Positions 32,223 through 40,678 of a DNA stretch of 64,000 nucleotides are shown piece by piece. The stretch covers positions 1,333,269 to 1,397,268 of the forward strand of contig NZ_LMEO01000045.1 in the NCBI RefSeq assembly GCF_001426375.1. Reading direction: 5' to 3'. The translations under genes and the position numbers were made by a program. Below the pieces are notes generated by a model. That model saw nothing but the letters and a program-made list of their open reading frames with translations. It did no database searches and was not told where the DNA came from. Source of the DNA: Paenibacillus sp. Root444D2 (lineage in GTDB: Bacteria > Bacillota > Bacilli > Paenibacillales > NBRC-103111). How positions within the stretch are numbered: the first letter of the stretch is position 1; each line of letters opens with the position of its first letter.

Positions 32223-33306
32223 GCTCTTTACCTCCTAATAAATATTGAACGACTTTTTGGGAAACATTCGTATCCAAATAGCCATCCGGACAACGCCACT
32301 CAGCTGGGAAATTGACCATAACCCGAACCGCATTCAATATTTGCTCGGCGCGAAGGCCAGATACGACATTACTGCCGCAGTCTACGGTCTCAGGCCGTTC
32401 GGTGGTCGTTCGTATCGTCACCGTTGGCACATGGAAAATGCAGCATTCCTCTTGAACGGTGCCGCTGTCAGTCAAGACACAGAAAGCATGCTTCTCCAGA
32501 TGCACAAAATCAAAAAAACCAAATGGCTCATGAAATTGAACCAGTGGATGCATCGTGACCATGCCATCCTTCTCGAGTCGTGATTTGGTACGGGGATGAA
32601 TGCTGCAAATGACTTTATGTCCAAAGGTTTCAGCAACCAGATTAAGTCCTTTGAGAATTTGCTGGAGTCGTTCAGGATGATCCACATTTTCAGCACGATG
32701 CGTCGTAACCAGAAAGTAGGGCTCGCCTTTTAAATCTAACTTTTCCAGAATGCCGCTTTGCTCAATGCGTGTCTCATAATGAGTCAGCACTTCATAAATG
32801 GGATTCCCTGTGACGATAATGCGATGACTTGGTACGCCCTCCCTGAGCAGATTATCTCGGCTGTAACGGGTGTATGGCATATTAATGCTAGAAATCGCAT
32901 CGATCACTTTCCGGTTCTTCTCTTCCGGTACAGCGAGATCGAAACAGCGGTTACCCGCTTCCATGTGAATCACGGGAATACCCATGCGCTCAGCAAGGAT
33001 GCTGCTGAGTGCACTGTTCGTATCACCCAGAACAAGCACTTTATCCGGGCGTTCAAGGGTAAATATGCGTTCTAGCTCTGCGAAAAGGACCGAGAGCTGC
33101 CCTCCTAATGTACGCTGCTGATTCTGCAGCATATAATCGGGTTGGCGCAGCCCCAGCTCCTCGAAAAACACGTCGCTAAGCGTAGAAGTGAAATTCTGTC
33201 CTGTGTGAATGAGCACGTGTTGGTCAGCCAGCTCATCCAGCTTCTGAATAATGAGACTCAGCCGGATAATCTCAGGGCGAGTCCCCAAAACAGTCGCGAT
33301 TTTCAT
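32212..33306 (-). CDS. UDP-N-acetyl-sugar 2-epimerase (CapG/WbjD/WbvD-like)
   Basis: 364 residues of the WecB fold: KIATVLGTRPEIIRLSLIIQ, LVLGDTNSALSSILAERM, and HMEAGNRCFDLAVPEEKNRK. The variant EAGNRCFD in place of EAGLRT marks the subfamily acting on UDP-6-deoxy-L-amino sugars rather than UDP-GlcNAc. Later motifs: VTTHRAENVDHPERLQQIL and LTDSGTVQEECCIFHVPTVT. With the neighbouring dehydratase and reductase it completes the route to UDP-L-FucNAc or UDP-L-QuiNAc. Confidence 0.9.
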   Translation of the reverse strand: MKIATVLGTRPEIIRLSLIIQKLDELADQHVLIHTGQNFTSTLSDVFFEELGLRQPDYMLQNQQRTLGGQLSVLFAELERIFTLERPDKVLVLGDTNSALSSILAERMGIPVIHMEAGNRCFDLAVPEEKNRKVIDAISSINMPYTRYSRDNLLREGVPSHRIIVTGNPIYEVLTHYETRIEQSGILEKLDLKGEPYFLVTTHRAENVDHPERLQQILKGLNLVAETFGHKVICSIHPRTKSRLEKDGMVTMHPLVQFHEPFGFFDFVHLEKHAFCVLTDSGTVQEECCIFHVPTVTIRTTTERPETVDCGSNVVSGLRAEQILNAVRVMVNFPAEWRCPDGYLDTNVSQKVVQYLLGGKEHVY

Positions 33307-35204
33307 CTTTTTCCTCCTACTTTCACGATGCCTTTATGCCCTAGTTTCCGTTTTGTATTTGCCCTTTTCGCACGAAGGCTCTTCCGCCTGCGCACCCTCG
33401 TCGGCTTTTTCTTCGCGCTCGCCTTCCGAGCAGCTGCTTTTCGTTTGCGCGCTTTGATTCCGCCCTTGGCAAACCTGTTTGTACCTTTTCTAAGCTTTGT
33501 TCCTTGTTTTAGCTTTTTTCGACTTTTCAGCTTTTTCCTTATGATCAGCTTAGCTTTACGCTTGCTTCTTAGCTCCTTTTTCGCCTTCTCCTCCCCGCCA
33601 ACAATAGGCAGACCAAGCGTATAAGTCGCTATAACGCTCTCTGGCAGTAAGACAACTTGTGATGGGCTGTACCCATGACCCCTAAGCGCTCCTTCTGTGG
33701 CAAAGGGATACCTCCCCCCATGCTGCATGAGGTAGACTGTTGGTCCCTGTCCTTTCGCTACATAGATGGCTGGGGCATATTCCAAAAAAGGCTCTTTGGC
33801 CCGAATCGGAATGCCTGTCGGAATCATCGCGAGCTGTTGATCGCCTACGATCCCAACTCGGTGCCAATCATATTTATAGAAATGGAAATCCTCACCCGTA
33901 TAAATATGGCGCTTCATCCCTTGCTCAATGAGAAATACAGTATGTGAGGATTCGCCTTTTAGCAGCAAATAATCGGGAAATCTAGGTGCACGCTGCTTCT
34001 CTAACGATCTTGCTTCCAAGTGAGGCGAAAGAAGAGAAAGAAATTGTCCCAATCGGGAACGGTAAGCATCAATTCCAAATACTTGATGAATCGTTTGACT
34101 ATTCCGACTGCCTATTTCCTGACGGATTCGGTGATCCGATAGTAGATACTGAACCTTGTTTGTGAGATCCTGAACATCTCCTTTTTGTGCCAGAAGGTGT
34201 TCATTTCCCGTAGAAGTCAATATTTCGATCAATCCGCCAGAGCGATAGGCAACAACGGGTTTACCAAAGATTAGACCTTCCAGTGCAGTTAATCCAAAAC
34301 CCTCATTTAATAGACTAGGGACAACAACGACATCCATTGCAGGGTAAACCGATTGAATATCAGGCTCAAAAGAGAGGAGGGAGAATTGAGATGAATAGCC
34401 GGAATGCAAGATCATTTTTAAACAGGAATCCATATAAACGGGGTCAGTTGGTTTACCTGTAATCATAAAATGGGCCATAGGATTCGTTTTGCAAATGCAT
34501 ATTCCCATCTGAATAAAATGGTCCAGCCCTTTATTCGCATAGATGTCCGAAGAAATGTAACCAATGACAGGACGTTCATCATGGATGCCGATTTCTGCAC
34601 GTTTGTTTTGTCTTTTAATCGGCCATTGGCCAGGGTCATAATGCTCTGTATGCCATGAAGGAGGAAGTACGAACATTTTATGATCACTCACAAATCCTTG
34701 AAGCGGCTGCAGCGTTGCATCGGATATGCCCACGATCCAGTCCGCATATTGATCCATAAGTCTTGCACTGAGAGGCGTGAATTCATTCATTTGAATGGTC
34801 TCCGCCACAATCCATGTGACAGGAATCCCTAATTTTTTAGCAGCAGCTGCCGGTGCAAGGTTGACGCAAGTATTCGTGATAACAAGGTCCGGTTCGTGGA
34901 TGAGAAGAAGGTCAAGTAAACTGGGCATTCCTGAATGGACAAGCAGGTCCTGTAACAGTTGAGGTATTGCGGCTGTTGGATGATACATGTCATATAAAAG
35001 AGGGAACGATTGAACGACAGTTTCAATGCCATGGCGTCTAGCCTCTGCAGCTAATAGTCCTTCTTTCGGTACCACCAATGTACAGGCATAATGACGTCCC
35101 AGCTCCAAAGTCACAAAGAGCAGCATTTTTTCCGCCCCGGTAATATGATCTGGACTACAAAAATGGGAAAATAATAGGACTTTTGGTTTTTGTGGAGTCG
35201 ACAT
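33303..35204 (-). CDS. Glycosyltransferase family 4 with extra domain and Lys/Arg-rich tail
   Basis: About 633 residues (frame opens 9 nt earlier at ATG 35213). Residues 1-400 are a GT-B enzyme (KVLLFSHFCSPDHITGAEKM, GYISSDIYANKGLDHFIQMG, NEGFGLTALEGLIFGKPVVA). Residues 420-535 hold a separate small domain with two similar halves (SHTVFLIEQGMKRHIYTGED and GPTVYLMQHGGRYPFATEGA). The last 100 residues are almost half Lys and Arg in a low-complexity run. Similar basic text makes up the small protein encoded just upstream. The tail may bind polyanionic glycan or another protein; this is inference. It overlaps the 2-epimerase gene by 4 nt. Confidence 0.85.
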   Translation of the reverse strand: MSTPQKPKVLLFSHFCSPDHITGAEKMLLFVTLELGRHYACTLVVPKEGLLAAEARRHGIETVVQSFPLLYDMYHPTAAIPQLLQDLLVHSGMPSLLDLLLIHEPDLVITNTCVNLAPAAAAKKLGIPVTWIVAETIQMNEFTPLSARLMDQYADWIVGISDATLQPLQGFVSDHKMFVLPPSWHTEHYDPGQWPIKRQNKRAEIGIHDERPVIGYISSDIYANKGLDHFIQMGICICKTNPMAHFMITGKPTDPVYMDSCLKMILHSGYSSQFSLLSFEPDIQSVYPAMDVVVVPSLLNEGFGLTALEGLIFGKPVVAYRSGGLIEILTSTGNEHLLAQKGDVQDLTNKVQYLLSDHRIRQEIGSRNSQTIHQVFGIDAYRSRLGQFLSLLSPHLEARSLEKQRAPRFPDYLLLKGESSHTVFLIEQGMKRHIYTGEDFHFYKYDWHRVGIVGDQQLAMIPTGIPIRAKEPFLEYAPAIYVAKGQGPTVYLMQHGGRYPFATEGALRGHGYSPSQVVLLPESVIATYTLGLPIVGGEEKAKKELRSKRKAKLIIRKKLKSRKKLKQGTKLRKGTNRFAKGGIKARKRKAAARKASAKKKPTRVRRRKSLRAKRANTKRKLGHKGIVKVGGKR

Positions 35205-35278
35205 GTGTAACATACCCGTTACGACAACCAGGTATGGAATTCACCTCCTTTTTTGAATACACTGGCGATAGCTCACGA

Positions 35279-35581
35279 CTAAACCACCGGATGCTCTTGC
35301 TCCAAAGCATATCCTTGCGCAAAGCCAAATTTGTAGCCCTCATTGTAGGCTTTATCGAAGGCCTTATTGTATGCACGGACCTCATGCTTTTTCCTGCGTT
35401 TCTTGATTAATCTACGTCTTAGTTTATGTCTGGTCGATTTTGTCAGTCGACTGGGGCGAGGTTTTTTTTTGATAATCAGCTTCTTCTTTAATCGAGATTT
35501 GGTCTGCGTAGCGGGTTTCTTTTTTTGAATATTTATCTTAGACCCAAGCTTTCGAAGCTTTATCTTTTTGACCAATGCCAT
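35279..35581 (-). CDS. Small, extremely basic protein with GY-repeat helix
   Basis: 100 residues from ATG 35581 (MALVKKIKLRKLGSKINIQK). The first 70 residues are dominated by Lys and Arg; the end is KAYNEGYKFGFAQGYALEQE, a helix with Tyr/Phe-Gly every four residues. The start overlaps the preceding CgeB-type gene by 44 nt. The GY helix also occurs at the N-terminus of the two CgeB-like proteins upstream (GYKNGYEVGYTNG; GFRAGLEQGLRMG), and the basic run resembles the tail of the next gene. Function unknown; a scaffold for the transferases is a guess. Confidence 0.6.
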   Translation of the reverse strand: MALVKKIKLRKLGSKINIQKKKPATQTKSRLKKKLIIKKKPRPSRLTKSTRHKLRRRLIKKRRKKHEVRAYNKAFDKAYNEGYKFGFAQGYALEQEHPVV

Positions 35582-36761
35582 GCACCTCAGCTTCCTTACC
35601 GGTAGGACTATCGGTCTTAACCTTTTGTCCAAAAATAATCGCGAGCATGTTAGACAGCCTATTCGCATAGGTGTGATCTCGCATCGTACGATACAATCCT
35701 CGCATAGCTATTTGTTTACGTTCCTCTTCATGCGTCAAGTAATAGTTCATTTTCTCTATCAGTTCTTCTGGTGAGGCATAGGTCACAATATCGTAATCCG
35801 GTGTATAGAAGTTAACCAGGTCATCGCGTATATCTGTTATTTGAAGCGTGCCGCAGCCAGAAATCTCAAAAGTTCGCGGATTGGGTGAGGCCCCTATTAT
35901 GCGTCGGCTATTATAGTTAAAAACCTGGTCATCGAACGCTCTATGCATATTAATGACTAGTTTGGCTCCGTTATAGGCATTCGCTGTATGCTCCGGATGC
36001 ATCCAATTAGGGTGAATTTGTCGCGCCAGCAGCTTAAAGTGCTTCAGACGCTCCCACCATATGCCAGAAATGAAGATTCGCTTGTTTGCTAAATAGGGAG
36101 CAAGCTTATCGAACATCGCCACCCGGTTCCAATAAGCCGACCCGATGAAACAAATATCTCGCTGCAATCCGATTGGAGCAGGTTTTGGCCGAAACATTTC
36201 CGGATTAAATCCAAGGGGTAGGTAGTGAACCTGAGCACAACCCATTTCCTGATAGAAAGAAACGCAATTCACTTCCAACGTGAACATGAAATCGTAGTGG
36301 GGCGCGTAAGAGGCAGTATGGTCCGTGTAATAGGGATCATCGGCAAGCCATATGGCTGTGCGGATGCCCCTACTACGAATGCGATCTACCACATCTAGAG
36401 ATAAATTCATTCCATATAGAACGATCATCAGGTTAGGTTTATAGACAGCAGCAAGCGTTTCAAGGTTTGCCTCCGGTCTCCCGATGCGGATCGGATCATC
36501 ATCGCAGTTTCCTATAATCAATTCGCGAACCAATGGACGCAAACTGCCAATAATTGCATGATCCAAGGGCTCGTAAGGATAGCCTTTACCCGACGTAACG
36601 TACAACACGCGCACATCCCATACGGGATTTGGTACCCGATCCTGAATCGCTTTTTGAATAACGGCTTCACATTGACCCAACCGGACTCCGTTGGTATAGC
36701 CCACTTCATAACCGTTCTTATATCCCCGTTTCCTGGCACGGCGCTTATCGACTGAAGCCAT
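35538..36761 (-). CDS. CgeB/YkvP-type spore glycosyltransferase
   Basis: 407 residues. N-terminal helix RKRGYKNGYEVGYTNGVRLG, followed by a GT-B fold of the CgeB type: LMIVLYGMNLSLDVVDRIRS, TAIWLADDPYYTDHTASYAP, MGCAQVHYLPLGFNPEMF, VINMHRAFDDQVFNYNSRRI, and the closing RTFEISGCGTLQITDIRDDL. CgeB acts on the outer spore layer in Bacillus subtilis. It has a strong AAAGGAG site and follows its paralogue by 15 nt. The 3' end runs 44 nt into the small basic gene. Confidence 0.88.
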   Translation of the reverse strand: MASVDKRRARKRGYKNGYEVGYTNGVRLGQCEAVIQKAIQDRVPNPVWDVRVLYVTSGKGYPYEPLDHAIIGSLRPLVRELIIGNCDDDPIRIGRPEANLETLAAVYKPNLMIVLYGMNLSLDVVDRIRSRGIRTAIWLADDPYYTDHTASYAPHYDFMFTLEVNCVSFYQEMGCAQVHYLPLGFNPEMFRPKPAPIGLQRDICFIGSAYWNRVAMFDKLAPYLANKRIFISGIWWERLKHFKLLARQIHPNWMHPEHTANAYNGAKLVINMHRAFDDQVFNYNSRRIIGASPNPRTFEISGCGTLQITDIRDDLVNFYTPDYDIVTYASPEELIEKMNYYLTHEEERKQIAMRGLYRTMRDHTYANRLSNMLAIIFGQKVKTDSPTGKEAEVHGIGQKDKASKAWV

Positions 36762-36776
36762 CTATTCGACTCCTTT

Positions 36777-37871
36777 CTAGGCAAATACAATTTCCAACAG
36801 CTTTACTAATCGATTAGCGAATGTATGTTCGTTAATCGTTCTTCTCAAGCCTCTTATCGCAATTCGCAGCCTATCCTCTTCATGACTCAAGTAATGCTTC
36901 ATCTTCTGGATAAGCTCAGCCGAATTAAGAAAGGTCTCGATATCTTGACCTGGTGTGTAATATAGATCCAAGTCGTGACGGTAGTCCGTTATTTGCAGCG
37001 TTCCGCATGCAGCAATCTCATACGTTCTAGGATTAATCGAATGACCAGGAATGTTCCTGCTATTTTTGTTGTACGTTTTGTGATAGGTTAGGCGATGTAC
37101 GTTAATGACAATTTTAGCGCCGCTATAATATTTAACAGACTCCTCGATAGGAATCCAATGCAGCTTAATCCCTTGCTTTAAGAGTTCATACTGACTTAAC
37201 TGGTTCCATAAAGCACCGGCCAGCAGCACCTTTTTATTCACTAAGAAGGGCGTTAACTGGTTGAATAAGTCGATTCGGTTGGGGAAGCCGTTTCCAATGA
37301 AGCAAATATCGCTGCAATACGCGGGATCAACCTGTAAGGGTTTAAATACCTTCGTATTGACCGCTAAGGGTAAGTAATGGACCTGAGTGCAACCAACTTC
37401 CCGATATAACGCTACACAGCTCATTTCATGGGTAAACACGTAATCATAGTGAGGAGCAAGAGAGGCCGTAAGATCGGTAAAATAGGGATCATCTGCAAAC
37501 CAAATCGCTGTTCGTATGCCCATTTGTCTCACTTGATCGACATGGTCCGTATGATCAGCCGGAAAGACATGTAGACCATTCATGACTAGAACGAGGTTCG
37601 GTTGAAGCTCTCTCGCCAAACGAAGCAGATCCGCAGCAGATCCGACAATCACTTCTTGAACCGTCTCATTTAGCCCTTGAATAATCCCTTGATCGATCGC
37701 ATCGAAGCCTTGAACAATAAATAACACTCTTGCTTCTCTGAGCGGTATAAGGGCAGGTGTTACCGTATCAAGAACAGACTTGCACCTCCCCATCCGGAGT
37801 CCTTGCTCAAGCCCTGCTCGGAATCCTCGTTTTCTTCCCATTTCCGAACTGGCAGCATTCCTCTTACTCAT
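36777..37871 (-). CDS. CgeB/YkvP-type spore glycosyltransferase
   Basis: 364 residues, paralogue of the following gene: RKRGFRAGLEQGLRMGRCKS at the N-terminus, TAIWFADDPYFTDLTASLAP, GCTQVHYLPLAVNTKVF, VINVHRLTYHKTYNKNSRNI, RTYEIAACGTLQITDYRHDL. It starts one base after the rmlD stop, so rhamnose synthesis and transfer are likely coupled, making a rhamnosyl donor plausible. Ribosome site AGAAGGTGTG. Confidence 0.88.
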   Translation of the reverse strand: MSKRNAASSEMGRKRGFRAGLEQGLRMGRCKSVLDTVTPALIPLREARVLFIVQGFDAIDQGIIQGLNETVQEVIVGSAADLLRLARELQPNLVLVMNGLHVFPADHTDHVDQVRQMGIRTAIWFADDPYFTDLTASLAPHYDYVFTHEMSCVALYREVGCTQVHYLPLAVNTKVFKPLQVDPAYCSDICFIGNGFPNRIDLFNQLTPFLVNKKVLLAGALWNQLSQYELLKQGIKLHWIPIEESVKYYSGAKIVINVHRLTYHKTYNKNSRNIPGHSINPRTYEIAACGTLQITDYRHDLDLYYTPGQDIETFLNSAELIQKMKHYLSHEEDRLRIAIRGLRRTINEHTFANRLVKLLEIVFA

Positions 37872-37872
37872 A

Positions 37873-38745
37873 TCACACCTTCTTATCTACTACGGCTGGA
37901 TAATCATGGTCAACTTGCAGAAAAAAGTTCAAAGCCGATTTCCAATCTCTCATAGGGGTAAACCCATTGTCTGAAATCGCTTTGTGATGAAAGGCCGAAT
38001 ACATCGGTCTTACAGCGGGCATTGGAAATAGATCCGAAGGAACAGGAATTAATGGAACATGCTCCATTTGCATGACTTTCAAAATGTGTGTGGCGAATTC
38101 ATATCTAGAGCAAACCCCTTGATTCGAAGCGTGATAGATCCCGTACCTGTCCGTTTCAATGAGTTCTCTAAGAAAGATCGCCAGATCCAAGCAATAAGTA
38201 GGGGAACCGAATTGATCATCCACGATAGAAAGCGGCTCTCCTGATCTAGCCTTTTCTAATACCTTCGTAACAAAGTTAGCTCCCTTGGTTCCGTATAACC
38301 AGGAAGTTCGCACGACAAAATGCTTCGAGCAGGTCATTCTGACGAATTTCTCTCCAAGAAGCTTGGAATGGCCATACACATTGTTTGGATTGGTGATATC
38401 CCGTTCATCGTAAGGTGTTCCCTTCGTACCATCGAACACATAGTCTGTACTGACGTAGACAAGCTTAGCTCCTATTTGTTCGCAAGCCTTGGCTATATGC
38501 AGGGGACCGAGTGCATTCACTTGATAAGCAAGCTCCGTCTCCACTTCCGCCTTATCTACGTTCGTGTAAGCAGCCGCATGAATCACAACATCAGGGTGCT
38601 CCTGAAGAAGAATATCCATGACTCTCTTCTCATCACTGACATCTAATTGGTCTCTTCGCCAAGCTGTTATATCATGAACAGGTCGAAAAACGCGGTTGAG
38701 ATCATACCCTAGCTGTCCTCCGGCACCGGTAATTAATATTTTCAT
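37873..38745 (-). CDS. rmlD: dTDP-4-dehydrorhamnose reductase (RmlD/SpsK)
   Basis: 290 residues from ATG 38745 (MKILITGAGGQLGYDLNRVF); the open frame extends to 38823 inside rmlB but the 4-nt ATGA overlap marks the real start. Motifs: HAAAYTNVDKAEVETELAYQ, YVSTDYVFDGTKGTPYDERD, NVYGHSKLLGE (YxxxK variant), VRTSWLYGTKGANFV, DQFGSPTY. It reduces the 4-keto group to give dTDP-L-rhamnose. Bacillus subtilis uses the same enzymes (spsIJKL) for spore rhamnose. Confidence 0.92.
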   Translation of the reverse strand: MKILITGAGGQLGYDLNRVFRPVHDITAWRRDQLDVSDEKRVMDILLQEHPDVVIHAAAYTNVDKAEVETELAYQVNALGPLHIAKACEQIGAKLVYVSTDYVFDGTKGTPYDERDITNPNNVYGHSKLLGEKFVRMTCSKHFVVRTSWLYGTKGANFVTKVLEKARSGEPLSIVDDQFGSPTYCLDLAIFLRELIETDRYGIYHASNQGVCSRYEFATHILKVMQMEHVPLIPVPSDLFPMPAVRPMYSAFHHKAISDNGFTPMRDWKSALNFFLQVDHDYPAVVDKKV

Positions 38746-39746
38746 GTGAGACCAGCTTCTTTGATTTGACGATAAGATCCGTTTGCAATACTTGCGAACC
38801 ACTCGTTTTCCTGCACGTACCAATCAATCGTTTTTTTGAGTCCCGTTTCAAATGAATAAGACGGTTCCCAACCTAGCTGGCAACGAATTTTAGTACTATC
38901 AATCGCATATCGCCGATCATGTCCAAGTCGATCCGCTACGAATTGGATCAAATCCTCTGATTTGTTTAGCTCTTTCAATATGCTCTTTACGACATTCAGA
39001 TTGGAGCGTTCGTTTTGTCCGCCGATATTGTAAACCTCCCCAGGGACACCATCCATGATCACCCGCTCAATCGCGCTGCAATGATCATCCACATACAACC
39101 AATCTCGTATATTCCTGCCATCGCCGTAGATCGGAATAGACTCATTGCGAAGGGCACGGGTAATCGTCATCGGAATGAGCTTTTCAGGAAACTGCCTTGG
39201 ACCATAGTTATTAGAACAGCGAGTAATCACAGCCGGAAAACCGTAGGTTTCATAGTAGGCTCTAACTAGCAGATCTGAACCAGCCTTACTTGCGGAATAA
39301 GGAGAATTAGGGGCTAGCGGCGTCGTTTCAGTGAAAGCACCTTCCTCACCTAGTGATCCGTAAACTTCATCCGTCGAAATATGAATAAATTTCTTGACTT
39401 GGTGCTTTCTTGCCGCCTCCAATAAGCACTGCGTTCCCACTACATTCGTAACCACGAAACCGCGAGGGCTATGGATGCTTCGATCTACATGGGATTCGGC
39501 TGCAAAATGTACAACCACATCGACCCCTCGCTTCATTAGCTCGTTTATGAAGGCTTCATTTCCAATATCGCCGTATACAAACTGATAACCAACTTGCCCT
39601 TCTAATGCAGCGACGTTGTCCTTATTTCCCGCATAAGTAAGTAAATCTACATTTATCATATGATCTTGCGGATGCTGCTTTTTCCAGTAATGAATAAAAT
39701 TACTTCCAATAAATCCCATGCCGCCAGTAACTAAAATCACTGCCAT
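38742..39746 (-). CDS. rmlB: dTDP-glucose 4,6-dehydratase (RmlB/SpsJ)
   Basis: 334 residues: AVILVTGGMGFIGSNFIHYW, HFAAESHVDRSIHSPRGFVV, ISTDEVYGSLGEEGAFTETT, SPYSASKAGSDLLVRAYYET with the YxxxK, RCSNNYGPRQFPEKLIPM, and GQNERSNL. All are hallmark RmlB motifs. It converts dTDP-glucose to dTDP-4-keto-6-deoxyglucose. It shares one base with the rmlA stop (TAATG). Confidence 0.95.
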   Translation of the reverse strand: MAVILVTGGMGFIGSNFIHYWKKQHPQDHMINVDLLTYAGNKDNVAALEGQVGYQFVYGDIGNEAFINELMKRGVDVVVHFAAESHVDRSIHSPRGFVVTNVVGTQCLLEAARKHQVKKFIHISTDEVYGSLGEEGAFTETTPLAPNSPYSASKAGSDLLVRAYYETYGFPAVITRCSNNYGPRQFPEKLIPMTITRALRNESIPIYGDGRNIRDWLYVDDHCSAIERVIMDGVPGEVYNIGGQNERSNLNVVKSILKELNKSEDLIQFVADRLGHDRRYAIDSTKIRCQLGWEPSYSFETGLKKTIDWYVQENEWFASIANGSYRQIKEAGLT

Positions 39747-40465
39747 TAGCTATCCCCCATTCTGATAAAAAGAGTGGCTTGAAAGAGAGATTCATGTGTC
39801 CCGGCATCAATCCACCATCCTGTAAAGAACCCATGAGTAAGCGTGCCAGCAGCTGCGTACACATTGTTCACATCGGTGATTTCTAACTCGCCTCTTTTGG
39901 AAGGCCTTTGTTTTTTTATAATGTTAAACACGGTAGAATCAAATAAATAAATACCCGTAACCGCATAAGATGAGCTCGGATGATCCGGCTTTTCTTCAAT
40001 CTGTTCAATGATGCCATCCTTCATCTTTGCCACACCATATCTTCTAGGATCATCCACTTTCTTTAGAATGACCATCGCTCCCTCTTCCTGCTTCTCGAAG
40101 GTATTGATAATCGGAACTAATGAATCTTCAAACAGATTATCACCAAGCAGAACGACGAATTTCTCTCCTTCCAGCACGAACTCCTCCGCAAGCGCCAATG
40201 CCTGAGCGATCCCGCCGGCTTTCTCTTGAAGCTTGTAAGTAAGACGGACACCAAACGTTTCACCGCTGCCCAAGTACTCTACATACAAACCTGCGGATTG
40301 TTTCCCCGTTATTAATAAAATATCTTGAATGCCAGCTTTGCTTAATTTCTCAATGGCATATTGAATCATGGGCAATTCACCAACTGGAAGTAAATGTTTA
40401 TTGATGATGTTCGTTAGAGGACGCAAGCGGCTTCCTGTTCCTCCCGCCAGTACAACACCCTTCAC
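39746..40465 (-). CDS. rmlA: Glucose-1-phosphate thymidylyltransferase (RmlA/SpsI, short type)
   Basis: 239 residues starting at GTG 40465 behind GGAAGGGGGT. Starts MKGVVLAGGTGSRLRPLTNI with KHLLPVGELPMIQYAIEKL, the nucleotidyltransferase signature; VLLGDNLFEDSL holds the metal Asp; EEKPDHPSSSYAVTGIYLFD and GWWIDAGTHESLFQAT close the fold. At 239 residues it is the short form, like B. subtilis SpsI, rather than the 290-residue enteric enzyme. It opens the 12-kb operon and a SigK-like -10 lies just upstream. Confidence 0.93.
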   Translation of the reverse strand: MKGVVLAGGTGSRLRPLTNIINKHLLPVGELPMIQYAIEKLSKAGIQDILLITGKQSAGLYVEYLGSGETFGVRLTYKLQEKAGGIAQALALAEEFVLEGEKFVVLLGDNLFEDSLVPIINTFEKQEEGAMVILKKVDDPRRYGVAKMKDGIIEQIEEKPDHPSSSYAVTGIYLFDSTVFNIIKKQRPSKRGELEITDVNNVYAAAGTLTHGFFTGWWIDAGTHESLFQATLFIRMGDS

Positions 40466-40488
40466 AAGACATACCCCCTTCCAAGCGT

Positions 40489-40497
40489 TATAATATG
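40489..40497 (-). promoter_or_regulatory. SigK-like -10 upstream of rmlA
   Basis: Minus strand CATATTATA fits CATANNNTA, 24 nt before the rmlA start. No AC lies 16-17 bp upstream, so assignment to SigK is tentative; the A/T-rich element could also serve another factor. Confidence 0.35.
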
Positions 40498-40612
40498 CGT
40501 AGTCACATCCACTTCTTTAATCATATGCTTTCGTGATATATGGAAATTGGACGAATACCCCTGAATCAAAAATTGGTCATTCAACCACACGAAAAGTGGT
40601 GCCGCTAAACAA

Positions 40613-40658
40613 CAAAAAACGGCTAGCTCGCAGAATCTGCGACACAAGCCGTTTTTTT
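40613..40658. terminator. Terminator between the repeat-protein gene and rmlA
   Basis: ACGGCT pairs with AGCCGT, enclosing an inner TCGCAGA/TCTGCGA arm, with A-rich and T-rich flanks giving T runs on both strands. It should end the giant gene's transcript, making rmlA a separate unit. Confidence 0.85.
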
Positions 40659-40678
40659 ATCGACTGAACCCTCATCAT

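Noticed and set aside
33142..33624. 160-codon hydrophobic open frame on the plus strand
   Set aside because: It is the reverse complement of the Lys/Arg-rich tail (AAR/CGN codons read back as TTY/CTN/NCG), which creates false membrane-like text.
37873..38823. Longer rmlD start at 38823
   Set aside because: It would overlap rmlB by 80 nt; ATG 38745 gives the conserved ILITGAGGQLG N-terminus and a 4-nt ATGA overlap.
40462..40647. 61-codon frame overlapping the rmlA start
   Set aside because: It overlaps the terminator and ribosome region of rmlA and has no family features.
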